Shown here: one piece after another, positions 9,625 to 19,314 of the stretch | Layout: each line of letters begins with the position of its first letter | How positions within the stretch are numbered: position 1 is the stretch's first letter | Program-made: the position numbers and the translations under genes | The notes under the pieces: model-generated | Databases searched by the model: none | Told to the model about the DNA's origin: nothing | Seen by the model: only the letters and a program-made list of their open reading frames with translations | Assembly: GCF_003071365.1 (NCBI RefSeq) | Contig: NZ_CP028960.1 | Location: forward strand, 1,240,001-1,304,000 | Source of the DNA: Methyloceanibacter sp. wino2 | Lineage (GTDB): Bacteria > Pseudomonadota > Alphaproteobacteria > Rhizobiales > Methyloligellaceae | Length of the DNA: 64,000 bases | Direction: 5' to 3'

Positions 9625-11259
9625 CTAGATCCTGGGCGGCGGCTCGGAGTCGGGCAGGCTTTCCGAGGCATCCGTCGGATCTTCGATAAGGTCCGGCTTG
9701 ACCGGCGCGGGCTGCGAGGCCTCGTGCTCGATCTCCTTCATAAGACCTGTGAGCCAGCGACGCCCCAAAACGAGGAACACGGCCGCGAAATAGACGATGC
9801 CGCCGGCAACGACCAGCACGCCAAGGATCGTCTCTTCGCGGAACTTGGTCATCGAAGACAACGCGTTCTCGAGCCCAAGGCCACCGAAATAGAGCGCGAC
9901 GGCGAAGGCGATCCCGATCACCGCGAGTTTCGTTACGGGGCCGCCGATGGCCGCGCCCGAGACGGCAAAGCCTTGCCGGCGCGCCAGGACCGCCAGCAGG
10001 ACCAGATTGATCCAGGCCCCGATGCTAGTCGCAAGCGCAAGGCCGACCTGGGCCAGCGGGCCCATTAGTACGACCTTCAGCGCGATGTTCACCGCGGCGG
10101 CGAGCAGTGCCGCCTTCACGGGGGTCGCCGTGTCGCCGCGCGCATAGAAGGGCGCCGTGAAACTTCTCAGCAGCACGAAGGGAATGAGGCCGAGCGAATA
10201 GGCGGCAAGCGTATGACCCGCGGACAAAGCGTCCTGGCTCGTGAAAGCGCCGCGGGCGAACAGCGCCCGCATGATGAGGTCGGGGATTGCTATCGCCGCC
10301 GCTGCGCAGGGAAGCGTCAGCAGCAGTGCCAGCTGGATGCCACGCGCCTGGGCCGAGGCTGCGCCTTTCTTGTCCCCTGCCGCGAGCCGCCGCGACATTT
10401 CCGGCAGCAGCACAGTGCCGACGGCAATGCCGACGACACCGATCGGAAGCTGGTTGATGCGGTCGGCGTAGTAGAGCGCCGACAACGCGCCGGTTGGGAG
10501 GAAGGATGCGATCACCGTATCGGCGAAGAGCGCGAGCTGCACGCCGCCCGCCCCAATGATCGCGGGCCCCAGCGCCTTCAGGAATCGCCGTGTCGGCTCG
10601 TCGAGCTTGGGCATGCGCAGGCGGATGCCATAGCCGTGCATCTCCGCATCGCCGCCGACGAGGAGCACCATCGCGACGCCGGCGATCAGCACGCCCCAGG
10701 CGGCGGCGTGGCCCGCGCTCTCGAAATAGGGTGCGAGTGCCAGCGTGGCGATCAGCGAGACGTTGAGCAGGATTGAAGCGCCTGCGGCCGACGCAAACCT
10801 GTTGTTGGCATTCAAGATGCCGGCGAACAGCGTCTCCAGCGACACGAGTGCGAGATACGGGAAGGTGATGCGGGTGAGCGCGACGGCGAGATCGAAGCGT
10901 TGAGGATCGTCGGACAGACCCGGCGCCAGCAGCATCACCACGTCCGGCGTGAACAGAAGCGCGATTGCCAGCAAGACGAGGTTGATGGCGATGAGGGCGG
11001 CGCCGACCTGGTCCGCGAAGAGCTTGGCCGCAGGGAGCCCCGCCTTTTCCAGCGTGTGGGCATAGGCCGGCACGAAGGCCGCCGCGAACGCGCCTTCGGC
11101 GAAAATCGCGCGGAAATGGTTGGGCAGGCGGAAGGCGACGAAGAAGGCGTCGGCGACCGGGCCGGCGCCGAGGATGGCGGCCATCACCACGTCGCGAATG
11201 AATCCCGAGAGGCGCGATACGAGCGTCAGCCCGCCGACGGTGGCAATGCGCCTGATCAT
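9625..11259 (-). CDS. murJ: Lipid II flippase MurJ
   Basis: 544 residues with about 14 hydrophobic helices, a MOP/MVF-superfamily flippase that moves lipid II across the inner membrane. The N-terminus (RRIATVGGLTLVSRLSGFIR) and the region ILGAGPVADAFFVAFRLPNHFRAIFAEGAF contain the arginines conserved in MurJ. SALYYADRINQLPIGVVGIAVGTVLLP is also diagnostic. ATG 11259 is preferred over a longer start at 11292 because the protein then begins MIRR as in relatives. A 40-residue acidic, proline-rich cytoplasmic tail ends the protein. It is convergent with murI, 16 nt apart. Confidence 0.95.
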   Translation of the reverse strand: MIRRIATVGGLTLVSRLSGFIRDVVMAAILGAGPVADAFFVAFRLPNHFRAIFAEGAFAAAFVPAYAHTLEKAGLPAAKLFADQVGAALIAINLVLLAIALLFTPDVVMLLAPGLSDDPQRFDLAVALTRITFPYLALVSLETLFAGILNANNRFASAAGASILLNVSLIATLALAPYFESAGHAAAWGVLIAGVAMVLLVGGDAEMHGYGIRLRMPKLDEPTRRFLKALGPAIIGAGGVQLALFADTVIASFLPTGALSALYYADRINQLPIGVVGIAVGTVLLPEMSRRLAAGDKKGAASAQARGIQLALLLTLPCAAAAIAIPDLIMRALFARGAFTSQDALSAGHTLAAYSLGLIPFVLLRSFTAPFYARGDTATPVKAALLAAAVNIALKVVLMGPLAQVGLALATSIGAWINLVLLAVLARRQGFAVSGAAIGGPVTKLAVIGIAFAVALYFGGLGLENALSSMTKFREETILGVLVVAGGIVYFAAVFLVLGRRWLTGLMKEIEHEASQPAPVKPDLIEDPTDASESLPDSEPPPRI

Positions 11260-11298
11260 GGCTGTGTCCCCTTCGCCCGCTCGGGCGCCCACCCAGGC

Positions 11299-12036
11299 TT
11301 AATAGTCGACCTTGACCAGGTAAAGGCCGCAAGCAGGCGCCACGGGTCCGCAGGCCGCCCGGTCGCGCGCGTCCAAGGCTGCTTTCAGGTCGTCGGCGGT
11401 CCAGCGGCCTTCGCCGACGCATTTCAGCGAGCCGACCATGGAGCGCACCTGATTGTGCAGGAACGAGCGCGCGGAGGCCTCAACCCGGATGATCTCGCCA
11501 TGCCGCGACACGTCCAGCCGGTCGAGCGTCTTTTCGGGCGACGCCGCCTGACACTCCGAGGAGCGGAAGGTCGTGAAGTCGTGATGGCCAATAAGGGATT
11601 GCGCGGCTGCATGCATGGCCCCGGCGTCGAGCGGCTTGAACACGCCCCAGGCCCGGTCCTTCTCTAATGCCAACGGCGGCCGGCGATCGACGATGCGATA
11701 GACATAATGGCGCGCCTTGGCCGAGAAGCGCGCATCGAAACTCTCGGCCACCTTCTCGCACGACAGGACAGCGATTGGGTCCGGGCGCACCTGCGCGTTG
11801 AGAGCGTCGCGCACCCGCGCCGGCTCCCAGTCCTTTTCGAGATCGAGATGGGCAACCTGCCCAGTCGCGTGAACGCCCGCGTCGGTGCGCCCCGCCCCGC
11901 GCGGGATCGCCGGCTCGCCGGAGAAGGCCTCGACCGCTTGCGCGAGCCGCCCCTGAACGGACATCGGCCCGTCCTGCAACTGCCAGCCCACGAACGGCGT
12001 GCCGTCGTATTCCAGAAGGAGTTTGTAGCGGGGCAT
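11299..12036 (-). CDS. truA: tRNA pseudouridine(38-40) synthase TruA
   Basis: 245 residues. It makes pseudouridine at positions 38-40 of the tRNA anticodon stem-loop. The catalytic aspartate is in [17 protein letters not shown] (about residues 47-63), and the N-terminus [16 protein letters not shown] and [20 protein letters not shown] are TruA hallmarks. ATG 12036 is chosen because [12 protein letters not shown] is the standard start; the frame is open upstream into fmt. It lies 14 nt downstream of fmt in a def-fmt-truA arrangement. Confidence 0.96.
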   Translation of the reverse strand: MPRYKLLLEYDGTPFVGWQLQDGPMSVQGRLAQAVEAFSGEPAIPRGAGRTDAGVHATGQVAHLDLEKDWEPARVRDALNAQVRPDPIAVLSCEKVAESFDARFSAKARHYVYRIVDRRPPLALEKDRAWGVFKPLDAGAMHAAAQSLIGHHDFTTFRSSECQAASPEKTLDRLDVSRHGEIIRVEASARSFLHNQVRSMVGSLKCVGEGRWTADDLKAALDARDRAACGPVAPACGLYLVKVDY

Positions 12037-12050
12037 GGTCTCGCGCCCGC

Positions 12051-12977
12051 CTAGATAAACGTGCTGCCGACCGGCAGGTCGACGCCGCGCAGGAAGGCGT
12101 CCGCCAGCATGGGCTTCTTGCCGGCGCGCTGCACCCGGGTGAGGCGCACCGCACCGTCGGCACACGCCACCGTGAGACGGTCGTCAAGGAGCGTGCCGGG
12201 GGCGCCGCGTCCCGTCTCCAGCGTCGAGCCCTGGACCTTCACGCGTTCGGCCTTACCGTTCTGGACAATCTGGAACCAGGCGCCGGGATAGGGCGACAGT
12301 CCGCGAATGTGATTGTGCACCTCTTGCGCGGGCCGCGCCCAATCGATGCGCGTCTCTTCGTTGCTGAGCTTCGCCGCATAGGTCGCAAGGTTGCCGTCCT
12401 GCTCCACGCAGTGAAGCTTGCCCTCAACGAGCGAGCCGAGCACTTCCACCATCAGCTCGGCGCCGAGATCCGAAAGCGCATCATGCAACTCGCCAGCCGT
12501 CATGTCGGGGCCGATCGCGACGCGGTCCATGAGGCAGACAGGGCCCTCGTCGAGCCCTTGCGTGACCCGCATGATGGCGACGCCGGATTCCGCATCGCCC
12601 GCCATGATCGCGCGGTTGATCGGCGCCGCGCCCCGCCAGCGGGGCAGCAGCGACGCGTGGATGTTGAACACGCCGCGCCGCGTGCCGTTCAGGACCATTT
12701 CCGGCAGGATGAGCCCATAGGCGACGACAACGGCGGCGTCCGCTTCGAGCGCGGCAAAGCGCTTCTGCTCGGCGGGGCTCTTGAGACTTTCCGGCACCCG
12801 CACGGGCAGCCCGAGCGCTTCGGCTTCCTGGTGCACCGGCGAGTTGCGCACCGTCATGCCGCGGCCGGCGGGCCGCGGCGGCTGCGTATACACCGCCACA
12901 ATGTCGTGCTCCGCCTTGGCGATAGACAGCAGCGCCGGAACGGCGAAATCCGGCGTGCCCATGAAGATGATCCGCAT
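12051..12977 (-). CDS. fmt: Methionyl-tRNA formyltransferase
   Basis: 308 residues. It formylates Met-tRNAi with 10-formyl-tetrahydrofolate to start translation. [14 protein letters not shown] opens the Rossmann domain. [21 protein letters not shown] (about 105-125) carries the catalytic Asn-His pair, and the DLGAEL region and an OB-like C-terminal domain (about 205-300) complete the family length. It works with def, the deformylase gene just upstream on the same strand; three 20-bp tandem repeats lie between the two genes. Confidence 0.97.
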   Translation of the reverse strand: MRIIFMGTPDFAVPALLSIAKAEHDIVAVYTQPPRPAGRGMTVRNSPVHQEAEALGLPVRVPESLKSPAEQKRFAALEADAAVVVAYGLILPEMVLNGTRRGVFNIHASLLPRWRGAAPINRAIMAGDAESGVAIMRVTQGLDEGPVCLMDRVAIGPDMTAGELHDALSDLGAELMVEVLGSLVEGKLHCVEQDGNLATYAAKLSNEETRIDWARPAQEVHNHIRGLSPYPGAWFQIVQNGKAERVKVQGSTLETGRGAPGTLLDDRLTVACADGAVRLTRVQRAGKKPMLADAFLRGVDLPVGSTFI

Positions 12978-13006
12978 GGGCCGGTCTTAGGCCGGTTCGA
13001 TGCGCA

Positions 13007-13066
13007 TGGGAAGACGCTTCGCGGGCTGGGAAGCCGCTTAGCGGGATGGAACGCCGCTTCGCGGGG
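13007..13066. repeat. Three tandem copies of a 20-bp imperfect repeat
   Basis: Units at 13007-13026, 13027-13046 and 13047-13066 share the pattern TGG(G/A)A(A/C)G(A/C)CGCTT(C/A)GCGGG(N), with two to four differences between copies. The array fills most of the def-fmt gap and ends exactly before the def stop codon (13067-13069). The unit is not a multiple of three and no gene covers it. It could be a slippage-prone spacer or form short hairpins in the def-fmt mRNA. Confidence 0.85.
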
Positions 13067-13585
13067 CTAGACCGCCGTGGCGCGCTTTTGCTTGGTGAAT
13101 TTCCGCACGATCATGTCGCGCTTCAGGCGCGACAGATAGTCGATGAACAGAACCCCGTTCAGATGATCGACCTCGTGCTGGACGATCGTGGCCAGAAAGC
13201 CCTCGAGTTCCGCCTCCTGAGACTTGCCCTCGCGATCGAGATACGACACGCGGGCCATCGAGGGACGCTCGACCTCCGCCGTGACGTCGGGGATCGACAG
13301 GCAGCCTTCTTCATGCACGCGCATCTCGTCGGACCGCTGCAGAATCACAGGGTTCGCCATGACGAGCGGCGCAGGCTCCTCCTCGTCGCGGGCCGGATCC
13401 ATTACGATCACACGGCGCAGAATGCCGATCTGAGGCGCGGCCAGGCCGACGCCCGGCGCGTCGTACATCGTCGCCAGCATGTCGTCCATCAGCGTGCGCA
13501 ATTCGTCGTCCACGCGTTCGACGGGGTCAGCCGTCTGGCGCAGCACCGAATCGGGGATGGTGACGATGGGATGGATGGTAGCCAT
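13067..13585 (-). CDS. def: Peptide deformylase
   Basis: 172 residues. It is a metal hydrolase removing the N-formyl group from nascent proteins. The three signature motifs are present: [10 protein letters not shown] (about 45-54), EGCLSIPD (Cys metal ligand, about 92-99) and QHEVDHLNG (HExxH ligands, about 136-144). ATG 13585 gives the standard [15 protein letters not shown] opening; an upstream start would add 13 unconserved residues. It is the first gene of the minus-strand def-fmt-truA run and is divergent from rmuC. Confidence 0.96.
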   Translation of the reverse strand: MATIHPIVTIPDSVLRQTADPVERVDDELRTLMDDMLATMYDAPGVGLAAPQIGILRRVIVMDPARDEEEPAPLVMANPVILQRSDEMRVHEEGCLSIPDVTAEVERPSMARVSYLDREGKSQEAELEGFLATIVQHEVDHLNGVLFIDYLSRLKRDMIVRKFTKQKRATAV

Positions 13586-13714
13586 GACTGACGCTGACAT
13601 AAGGACCGAGGCGGCTCCGGTCAATGCGCTGCATCGACCCCGGGTGGATCGCGCTCCCAGAGCGCGTGTTCCTGTTTTGGTCTAGCCTCCCGAATCAGCC
13701 TATAGCTAGGCACC

Positions 13715-14953
13715 ATGGTCCTTGAGCCCCTGCATATTGGGACGATGACGATCGACCCCGTTCTGGTGGGCCTTGTGCTCGCCGGCGTGGCCGTGCTCGC
13801 CCTCCTGATTCTGGCGATCGTGATGGTGGTGCACCTTACCCGCCGGAAGCAGGACGCCGCCGCGCAGGGCGACCAGCTCGGAGAACTGCGCGTGCGGCTT
13901 CAGACGCTTGCGGAGATCAGCGTGACGCGGCACGGCGAGTTGGCGCGCGCCGTGAACGAACGCCTGGACCGCATGACCCACAAGGTGGGCACCGATCTCA
14001 ACGAGAGCGCCCGTAAGACACACGAGACCATTTCGCGCCTGAACGAGCGGCTGGCCGTCATCGACACGGCCCAGAAAAACCTCACCGAACTCTCGGGCAA
14101 CATGGTCAGCCTTCAGGAGATCCTGGCGAACAAGCAGGCGCGCGGCGCCTTCGGCCAGATCCGCATGGAGGCCATCATCAAGGACGGCCTCCCAGCCGGC
14201 GCCTACACTTTCCAGGCCACGCTCTCCAACAACACGCGGCCCGACTGTCTCCTGCACATGCCGAACACACCGGCGGGCGTCGTGATCGATGCCAAGTTTC
14301 CGCTGGAAGGCTTCGAGGCCTTTCGCACCGCCCGCGGAGATGAGGAGAAGAAAATCGCCGCCCGGCGCATTCGCACCGATGTGGGCAAACATATCGATGC
14401 GATCGCCGAGAAATATCTTATCCCCGGTGAGACCCAGGACACCGCCATTTTATTCGTGCCGTCCGAGTCCATCTCGGCGGATCTGTCGGAGCACTTCCCC
14501 GATATCCTCCAGAAGGCACATCGCGCCCGCATCGTGATCTGTGCGCCGAACATGCTGATGCTCGCGGTGCAGACCATGCAGGCCATCCTCAAGGACGTGC
14601 AGATGCGCGAGCAGGCTCATCTCATCCAGCGCGAAGTGGCAACGCTCATGGCGGACATGGGACGCTTCCGCGACCGCGTGCTCGATCTGCAGCGGCACTT
14701 CGGCCAGGCCAATGCCGATATCGACAAGATCCTCACCTCCGCGGACAAGATCACGAAGCGCGGGCAGAAGATCGAGCAGCTCGACTTCGACGAAGAAGCC
14801 AAAACCGCACGGGACACCAAAGCCGTGGAGCACGGCACGCCCGCCGCGCCGGCGGCCGCATCCGCCCCCAACGTCACGCAGGCTGGCGCCACACGCGCGC
14901 CCGGCAAGGGGCCGCGCATCATCCGTCAGCCGGATCTACTGGCCGGCGAATAA
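13715..14953 (+). CDS. rmuC: DNA recombination protein RmuC family
   Basis: 412 residues. RmuC-family proteins limit DNA inversions/recombination and contain a PD-(D/E)XK-like nuclease core. One N-terminal transmembrane helix (about 14-35) is followed by a coiled-coil region (about 40-125) and the RmuC domain, including ARGAFGQIRMEAIIKDGLP, VIDAKFPLEGFEAF and ILFVPSESI (about 140-320). The N-terminus may start at the second Met, residue 11, since both give a membrane anchor. The C-terminal 60 residues are low-complexity Ala/Pro. It is divergent from def. Confidence 0.92.
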   Translation: MVLEPLHIGTMTIDPVLVGLVLAGVAVLALLILAIVMVVHLTRRKQDAAAQGDQLGELRVRLQTLAEISVTRHGELARAVNERLDRMTHKVGTDLNESARKTHETISRLNERLAVIDTAQKNLTELSGNMVSLQEILANKQARGAFGQIRMEAIIKDGLPAGAYTFQATLSNNTRPDCLLHMPNTPAGVVIDAKFPLEGFEAFRTARGDEEKKIAARRIRTDVGKHIDAIAEKYLIPGETQDTAILFVPSESISADLSEHFPDILQKAHRARIVICAPNMLMLAVQTMQAILKDVQMREQAHLIQREVATLMADMGRFRDRVLDLQRHFGQANADIDKILTSADKITKRGQKIEQLDFDEEAKTARDTKAVEHGTPAAPAAASAPNVTQAGATRAPGKGPRIIRQPDLLAGE

Positions 14954-14981
14954 CGTCACGACAGGGATTTGGGGGAAAGAG

Positions 14982-15473
14982 ATGGATCCGACCGTCGCAG
15001 AAACCGTGAAAGAGTCCATGTGGATCTCCACCATGAACGTGTCGATGCTCGATCAGATCGCCGTTGGTGGCGCCACGAGCCTCGTCAATCTATTCATTCA
15101 TGCGATTCTGGTCGGCGCCATCGCCGCGACTTTGCGGAACCTCGCGAACACGGACGCCTCGTTTCCCGGCTTCGTGCAGTACATGCTCGTGATCGTCGCG
15201 ACGGGCACACTTCTCGTCGTCGGCCATTTCGGCGAATGCGTGATCTGGGCCTACACATATAAATGGGTCGGCGCGGTGCCCAAGGACACGGACCTCATCT
15301 ATTTCGCCTTCGGCAACTATACGACGCTCGGCTATGGCGACGTCGTGCCCGTGCCGCAATGGCACATGCTTGGACCGCTCACGGCCTTGAACGGCGTCAT
15401 GCTGATCGGCTGGTCGACCGCGCTCGTCTATGACCTGCTGCACCGCTCGGTCCAGAGCCCGAGCAAGAGCTAG
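14982..15473 (+). CDS. Small K+-channel-type membrane protein
   Basis: 163 residues. The segment NYTTLGYGDVVP (about 110-121) is the potassium-channel selectivity filter (TxGYGD class). Hydrophobic helices flank it: about 33-52, 63-88, and a final one near 130-152. This suggests an Ion_trans_2 pore with one extra helix, acting in the inner membrane, probably as a homotetramer (family knowledge). No regulatory RCK or cyclic-nucleotide domain is present. GGGGGAAAGAG precedes ATG 14982. The stop overlaps the convergent sitD stop. Confidence 0.82.
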   Translation: MDPTVAETVKESMWISTMNVSMLDQIAVGGATSLVNLFIHAILVGAIAATLRNLANTDASFPGFVQYMLVIVATGTLLVVGHFGECVIWAYTYKWVGAVPKDTDLIYFAFGNYTTLGYGDVVPVPQWHMLGPLTALNGVMLIGWSTALVYDLLHRSVQSPSKS

Positions 15474-16363
15474 GACGCATCTGCGCGGTCGGCACTATCG
15501 ACGGCGCCATCGCCGCTACGGCGGAAGAGCTTCTGCAGCGGCCAAAGCCCATGCTTCGGCGAGAACAGGAAGGCCATGAAGAACGCGAAAGCCTGCACCA
15601 GTACGATGCAGGCGCCGGTCGCGCCGTCAATGTGGAAGCTGACGAGGGTGCCGAGCACCGCGGAACCGCATGCCACCGCGACGGCGATCACCAGCATGCG
15701 TTCGAAGCGGTCCGTGAGGATATAGGCCGTGGCACCCGGCGCGATCAGCATGGCGATGACGAGGATGATACCTACCGCCTTGATCGAGCTGACGATGGTC
15801 AGCGAGAGCAAGATCAGAAGCCCGTAATGCAGCACGTTGACCGGCAGACCGATGGCGCGGGCGTGGTTCGGATCGAAACAATACAGCAGAAGGTCGCGGC
15901 GCTTGGCGAACACGATGAGAAGCGTGCCGCCGGCGATGATTGCCGTTTCTAGGAGATCGCCCGTAGTCACGCCGAGAACGTTGCCGAACAGGATGTGGTT
16001 GAGATGCTGGTCCGTCTCGACCTTGGTGAAGAGCACCAGCCCGAAGCCGAACATGCCTGAGAACACGATGCCCATGACCGTGTCTTCCTTGACCCGGCTG
16101 TTGTATTTCAGATAGCCGGTCATCAGCGCGCAGGCGAGCCCGGCGACGAACGCGCCCACCGCCAGTGGAATGCCGAGGACGAACGCGATGACGATGCCGG
16201 GCAGCACGGCGTGCGAGATCGCGTCACCCATCAGCGACCAGCCCTTCAGCACGAGATAGCAGGACAGCACCGCGCATACGGCGGCCACGAGGAGCGACAT
16301 GCCGAGCGCCCGCTGCATGAAGTCATAGGCGAACGGCTCCACGAAGAACGCGATCGGGTCCAT
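15470..16363 (-). CDS. sitD: Manganese/iron ABC transporter permease SitD
   Basis: 297 residues with about eight to nine hydrophobic helices, an ABC-3 family permease for divalent metals. The [22 protein letters not shown] segment (about 35-56) is the family signature. It is paralogous to the adjacent sitC and overlaps it by ATGA, so the two form a heterodimeric channel in the usual SitCD arrangement. The final 20 residues are charged and cytoplasmic. It is the last gene of the minus-strand operon and its stop overlaps that of the K+-channel gene. Confidence 0.92.
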   Translation of the reverse strand: MDPIAFFVEPFAYDFMQRALGMSLLVAAVCAVLSCYLVLKGWSLMGDAISHAVLPGIVIAFVLGIPLAVGAFVAGLACALMTGYLKYNSRVKEDTVMGIVFSGMFGFGLVLFTKVETDQHLNHILFGNVLGVTTGDLLETAIIAGGTLLIVFAKRRDLLLYCFDPNHARAIGLPVNVLHYGLLILLSLTIVSSIKAVGIILVIAMLIAPGATAYILTDRFERMLVIAVAVACGSAVLGTLVSFHIDGATGACIVLVQAFAFFMAFLFSPKHGLWPLQKLFRRSGDGAVDSADRADAS

Positions 16364-17280
16364 CAGGCGCTCTCCTGTACCGGGCCGCTCTCCGGCAGCG
16401 CATTGCCTTTGCGCATATTCTCGTCCCGGACGGCGCGGGCCTTGCGGCGGGCGGCGATCACGCCATGTTTCGGCGCGAAGTAGAACGCGGCAAGGAACAG
16501 CAGCGTTTGGAGCGTGACGATGACACCGCCGGTCGCGCCGTCGATGAAGTAGCTGAGATAGGCGCCGACGAAGCTGGTGACCGTCCCGATGCCGACCGCA
16601 ATCGCGATCAGACGGTCGAAACGATCAGTGAGCAGGTAGGCGGTCGCGCCCGGCGTGACGACCAGCGCAATCACGAGACACGCTCCGACGGTTTGCAGCG
16701 CCGCCACGGTGCAGGCGCTGAGCAGCGTGAAGAAAACCAGTTTCAGCGTGCGTGTCCGAAGTCCGATGCTGCGCGCATAGGTCTCGTCGAAGAACGTGAC
16801 CATCAAATCCTTCCAGATGAACGCCAGCACCGCGAAGGAGACGACCGCGATGATGACGACCTGCATCGCGTCCGCGTCGGGGATCGCGAGGATGTTGCCG
16901 AGCACGATGGTCTGGATCGACACGGAGGTCGGATGCAGGGACGCCATGAGCAGACCGAGCGCAAACAGCGTCGTGAAGACGAGACCGATGGTGGCGTCTT
17001 CGCGCAGGCGCGAGTGCGACTTGACGAAGGCCATGCCGAGCGCAGCGAGGATGCCGGCGAAGAACGCGCCCGCGGCAAAGGGGGCGCCGATGATGTAGGC
17101 GCCGGCGACACCGGGCACGATGGAATGGCCGAGGGCATCGCCCATCAGCGACCAACCCTTCAGCATCAGATAGCAGGACAGAAAGGCGCACACCGCACCC
17201 ACCAGCGCGCTGACCCACATCGCCTTCCACATGTAGTCATACGAGAACGGGACGATGAGTTCGGTCAGGATGCCGCTCAT
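16363..17280 (-). CDS. sitC: Manganese/iron ABC transporter permease SitC
   Basis: 305 residues. It is an ABC-3 permease with about eight helices; [22 protein letters not shown] (about 35-56) is nearly identical to the matching part of SitD. It forms the inner-membrane channel with SitD, energised by SitB. A charged C-terminal tail of about 35 residues follows the last helix. Start and stop overlap its neighbours by 4 nt on both sides, which implies coupled translation. Confidence 0.92.
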   Translation of the reverse strand: MSGILTELIVPFSYDYMWKAMWVSALVGAVCAFLSCYLMLKGWSLMGDALGHSIVPGVAGAYIIGAPFAAGAFFAGILAALGMAFVKSHSRLREDATIGLVFTTLFALGLLMASLHPTSVSIQTIVLGNILAIPDADAMQVVIIAVVSFAVLAFIWKDLMVTFFDETYARSIGLRTRTLKLVFFTLLSACTVAALQTVGACLVIALVVTPGATAYLLTDRFDRLIAIAVGIGTVTSFVGAYLSYFIDGATGGVIVTLQTLLFLAAFYFAPKHGVIAARRKARAVRDENMRKGNALPESGPVQESA

Positions 17281-18185
17281 TTCGCCTTGTCCCGAGCCTG
17301 TTTCTTCTTTTTGCCCTCCTTGACGCCATAGAATACGAGCGGCCGCTCATCGTCCGTGATGACGTTGAGGCTGCGCGCGTCGTCGTCCTCGTGGAGCGCT
17401 TGCCCGCTGAGCTCGAAATTGCGCAGCACACCGCCGAAGGTGCGCTCGAGATTCTCCTGGGTGAATGTCGTGGCGGTCGGTCCCGCCGCCAGAACCGTGC
17501 GATTGAGCAGAACGACCTGATCGCAGAAATCGGGGACGCTGCCGAGATTGTGCGTCGAGACGAGAATCAAATGACCGTCGTCGCGCAACTCGCGCAGCAG
17601 ATCGATGATCGCGGCTTCCGTCGTCACGTCGATGCCGGTAAACGGCTCGTCGAGCAAAATGATGCGCCCTTCCTGAGCCAGGGCACGCGCCAGGAAGACG
17701 CGCTTCTTCTGTCCGCCCGAGAGCTCACCGATCTGCCGCGTGCGGTAGGCGGTCATGTTCACGCGTTCCAAGGCCTCGTCGACCTTGCGCCGGTCCGTCT
17801 TGGAGGGAATGCGGAACAGATTCATGTGGCCGTATCGGCCCATCATCACCACGTCTTCGACCAGCACCGGGAAGTTCCAGTCGACATCCTCGCTTTGCGG
17901 CACGTAGGCGATGATGTTCTTCGACACCGCCTTGTCCACGGGAAGACCGCACAGCCGCACCTGACCGGCGGACGGGGTGACGAAGCCCATGATGGCTTTG
18001 AAGATGGTCGACTTGCCGCTGCCGTTCACACCCACCAGCGCGCAGATCGTGCCGGGCCCCAGTTCGAACGAGGCGTCGCGCACCGCCGTGAACCCGTTGG
18101 GATAGGTGACGCTGACGTCTTGAACCGCGATGCTCGCGGGACGGGCCACGGTGTCGGAGCGGGTCAGCAAATCAATACGGCTCAT
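17277..18185 (-). CDS. sitB: Manganese/iron ABC transporter ATP-binding protein SitB
   Basis: 302 residues. Walker [10 protein letters not shown] (about 52-60), Q-loop [13 protein letters not shown] (which is characteristic of Mn/Zn importers), signature LSGGQKKR (about 153-160), Walker B IILLDEPF and the H-loop STHN are all present. The domain ends near residue 240. The remaining 60 residues, ending in a Lys-rich stretch ([14 protein letters not shown]), are not part of the core. It overlaps sitC by 4 nt and lies 45 nt after sitA. Confidence 0.94.
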   Translation of the reverse strand: MSRIDLLTRSDTVARPASIAVQDVSVTYPNGFTAVRDASFELGPGTICALVGVNGSGKSTIFKAIMGFVTPSAGQVRLCGLPVDKAVSKNIIAYVPQSEDVDWNFPVLVEDVVMMGRYGHMNLFRIPSKTDRRKVDEALERVNMTAYRTRQIGELSGGQKKRVFLARALAQEGRIILLDEPFTGIDVTTEAAIIDLLRELRDDGHLILVSTHNLGSVPDFCDQVVLLNRTVLAAGPTATTFTQENLERTFGGVLRNFELSGQALHEDDDARSLNVITDDERPLVFYGVKEGKKKKQARDKAK

Positions 18186-18230
18186 CGGCTTTTCTAAGAT
18201 CCTTCAGCGTTCCCGAGGTCTTTGTCGATC

Positions 18231-19190
18231 TCAGGACCCTTGTGCATTCTCGAAACCCTTGGCGACCGTGTCGACGGTAACGCGCAAGAGATCGAGGTAG
18301 GTGGGAACGGGGCCGCCCTCGTTGCTCAACGAGTCCACATAGAGAACGCCACCGTAGGACGCACCGCTTTCCTTGGCGACCTGTTTCGCGGCCCGGTCGG
18401 AAACCGTGCTTTCGGAGAACACGACGGGGATCCCGTTCTCCTTCACGAGCTCGATCACATGGCGGACCTGTTGCGGGGTCCCCTGTTGATCGGCGTTGAT
18501 GGGCCAGAGATAGGCTTCGCGCATGTCGTAGTCGCGGGCAAGATAGGCGAACGCGCCTTCGGAGGTCACAAGCCAACGCTTGTCCTCGGGGATCGCAGCG
18601 AGCCGCTTGCGCAACGGCGCATCCATTGCCTTGATCTTGTCCGCGTAGACGGCCGCGTTCTTGTTGTAGACCTCGGCGTTTTTCGGATCGTATTCGACAA
18701 GCGCCTTGCGGATGTTCTCGACATATTGAAGCGCGCTCGTGGGCGACATCCACGCATGCGGATTGGGCTTGCCGTTATACGGACCTTCCGTGATACCCAT
18801 GGGCTCGACGCCGTCGCTCACGACGACACTGGGGACGTCCTTGACGTTCTGGAAGAACTTCTCGAACCAGCGCTCCAGGTTGAACCCGTTCCAGAGGACG
18901 AGGTCGGCGTGCTGCGCTTTGACGATGTCGCCGGGGGTTGGCTGGTAGTCGTGAATCTCCGCGCCCGGCTTCGTGATCGACTCTACTACCGCGGCGTCGC
19001 CCGCAACGTTCTGGGCGATGTCCTGAATCACGGTGAAGGTCGTCACGACCCGGAACTTGTCGTCCCCGGCATTCGACCCTTCCGAGGTGGACGTACCCTC
19101 CTGATCCCCGCATCCGGCCAGCACCGAAACGGCAAGAATGACCATCGTTGCGACCAGAAGCCGGAATTGGCATGCCAAACGCGCTGTCAC
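18231..19190 (-). CDS. sitA: Manganese/iron-binding lipoprotein SitA
   Basis: 319 residues. It is the periplasmic metal-binding lipoprotein of the SitABCD importer. A signal peptide ends in the lipobox LAGC with Cys27. Cluster A-I metal-binding features are visible: GAEIHDYQPTP (His), NPHAWMSP (His), a conserved Glu in SEGAFAYLARDY, and the SitA-like YLWPINADQQGTP. GTG 19190 is preferred because AGGAGG lies 6 nt upstream; an in-frame TTG at 19229 has no such site. A Fur/Mur-type palindrome lies 56-72 nt upstream of the start. Confidence 0.92.
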   Translation of the reverse strand: MTARLACQFRLLVATMVILAVSVLAGCGDQEGTSTSEGSNAGDDKFRVVTTFTVIQDIAQNVAGDAAVVESITKPGAEIHDYQPTPGDIVKAQHADLVLWNGFNLERWFEKFFQNVKDVPSVVVSDGVEPMGITEGPYNGKPNPHAWMSPTSALQYVENIRKALVEYDPKNAEVYNKNAAVYADKIKAMDAPLRKRLAAIPEDKRWLVTSEGAFAYLARDYDMREAYLWPINADQQGTPQQVRHVIELVKENGIPVVFSESTVSDRAAKQVAKESGASYGGVLYVDSLSNEGGPVPTYLDLLRVTVDTVAKGFENAQGS

Positions 19191-19232
19191 CTGAAGCCTC
19201 CTGAATATCGCGAACGATCCTTTTCGCAACGC

Positions 19233-19262
19233 AGCATAGCGCTAGTTGCAAATCATTCGCAA
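19233..19262 (-). promoter_or_regulatory. Fur/Mur-type operator overlapping a sitA promoter
   Basis: On the plus strand 19246-19262 reads TTGCAAATCATTCGCAA, a 17-nt palindrome centred on C19254 with one mismatch. Read on the minus strand, TTGCGA (19262-19257) and TATGCT (19238-19233) are 18 nt apart and could be the -35 and -10 of sitA, so the palindrome would cover the -35. Alphaproteobacterial Mur/Fur proteins repress sitABCD through such TTGCAAAT-ATTTGCAA-like boxes (family knowledge); which regulator acts here is inference. Confidence 0.7.
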
Positions 19263-19284
19263 GTAGGAAATATCGGGAGGAGCG

Positions 19285-19312
19285 AAATCGGCGCTGGGCT
19301 GCGCCGAATTTT
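19285..19312 (-). terminator. Possible terminator after the VOC gene
   Basis: TCGGCGC (19288-19294) and GCGCCGA (19301-19307) form a 7-bp stem with a 6-nt loop just downstream of the VOC stop codon. Only a short T stretch follows in either direction, so efficiency is uncertain. It would separate the VOC gene from sitABCD. Confidence 0.45.
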
Positions 19313-19314
19313 GG

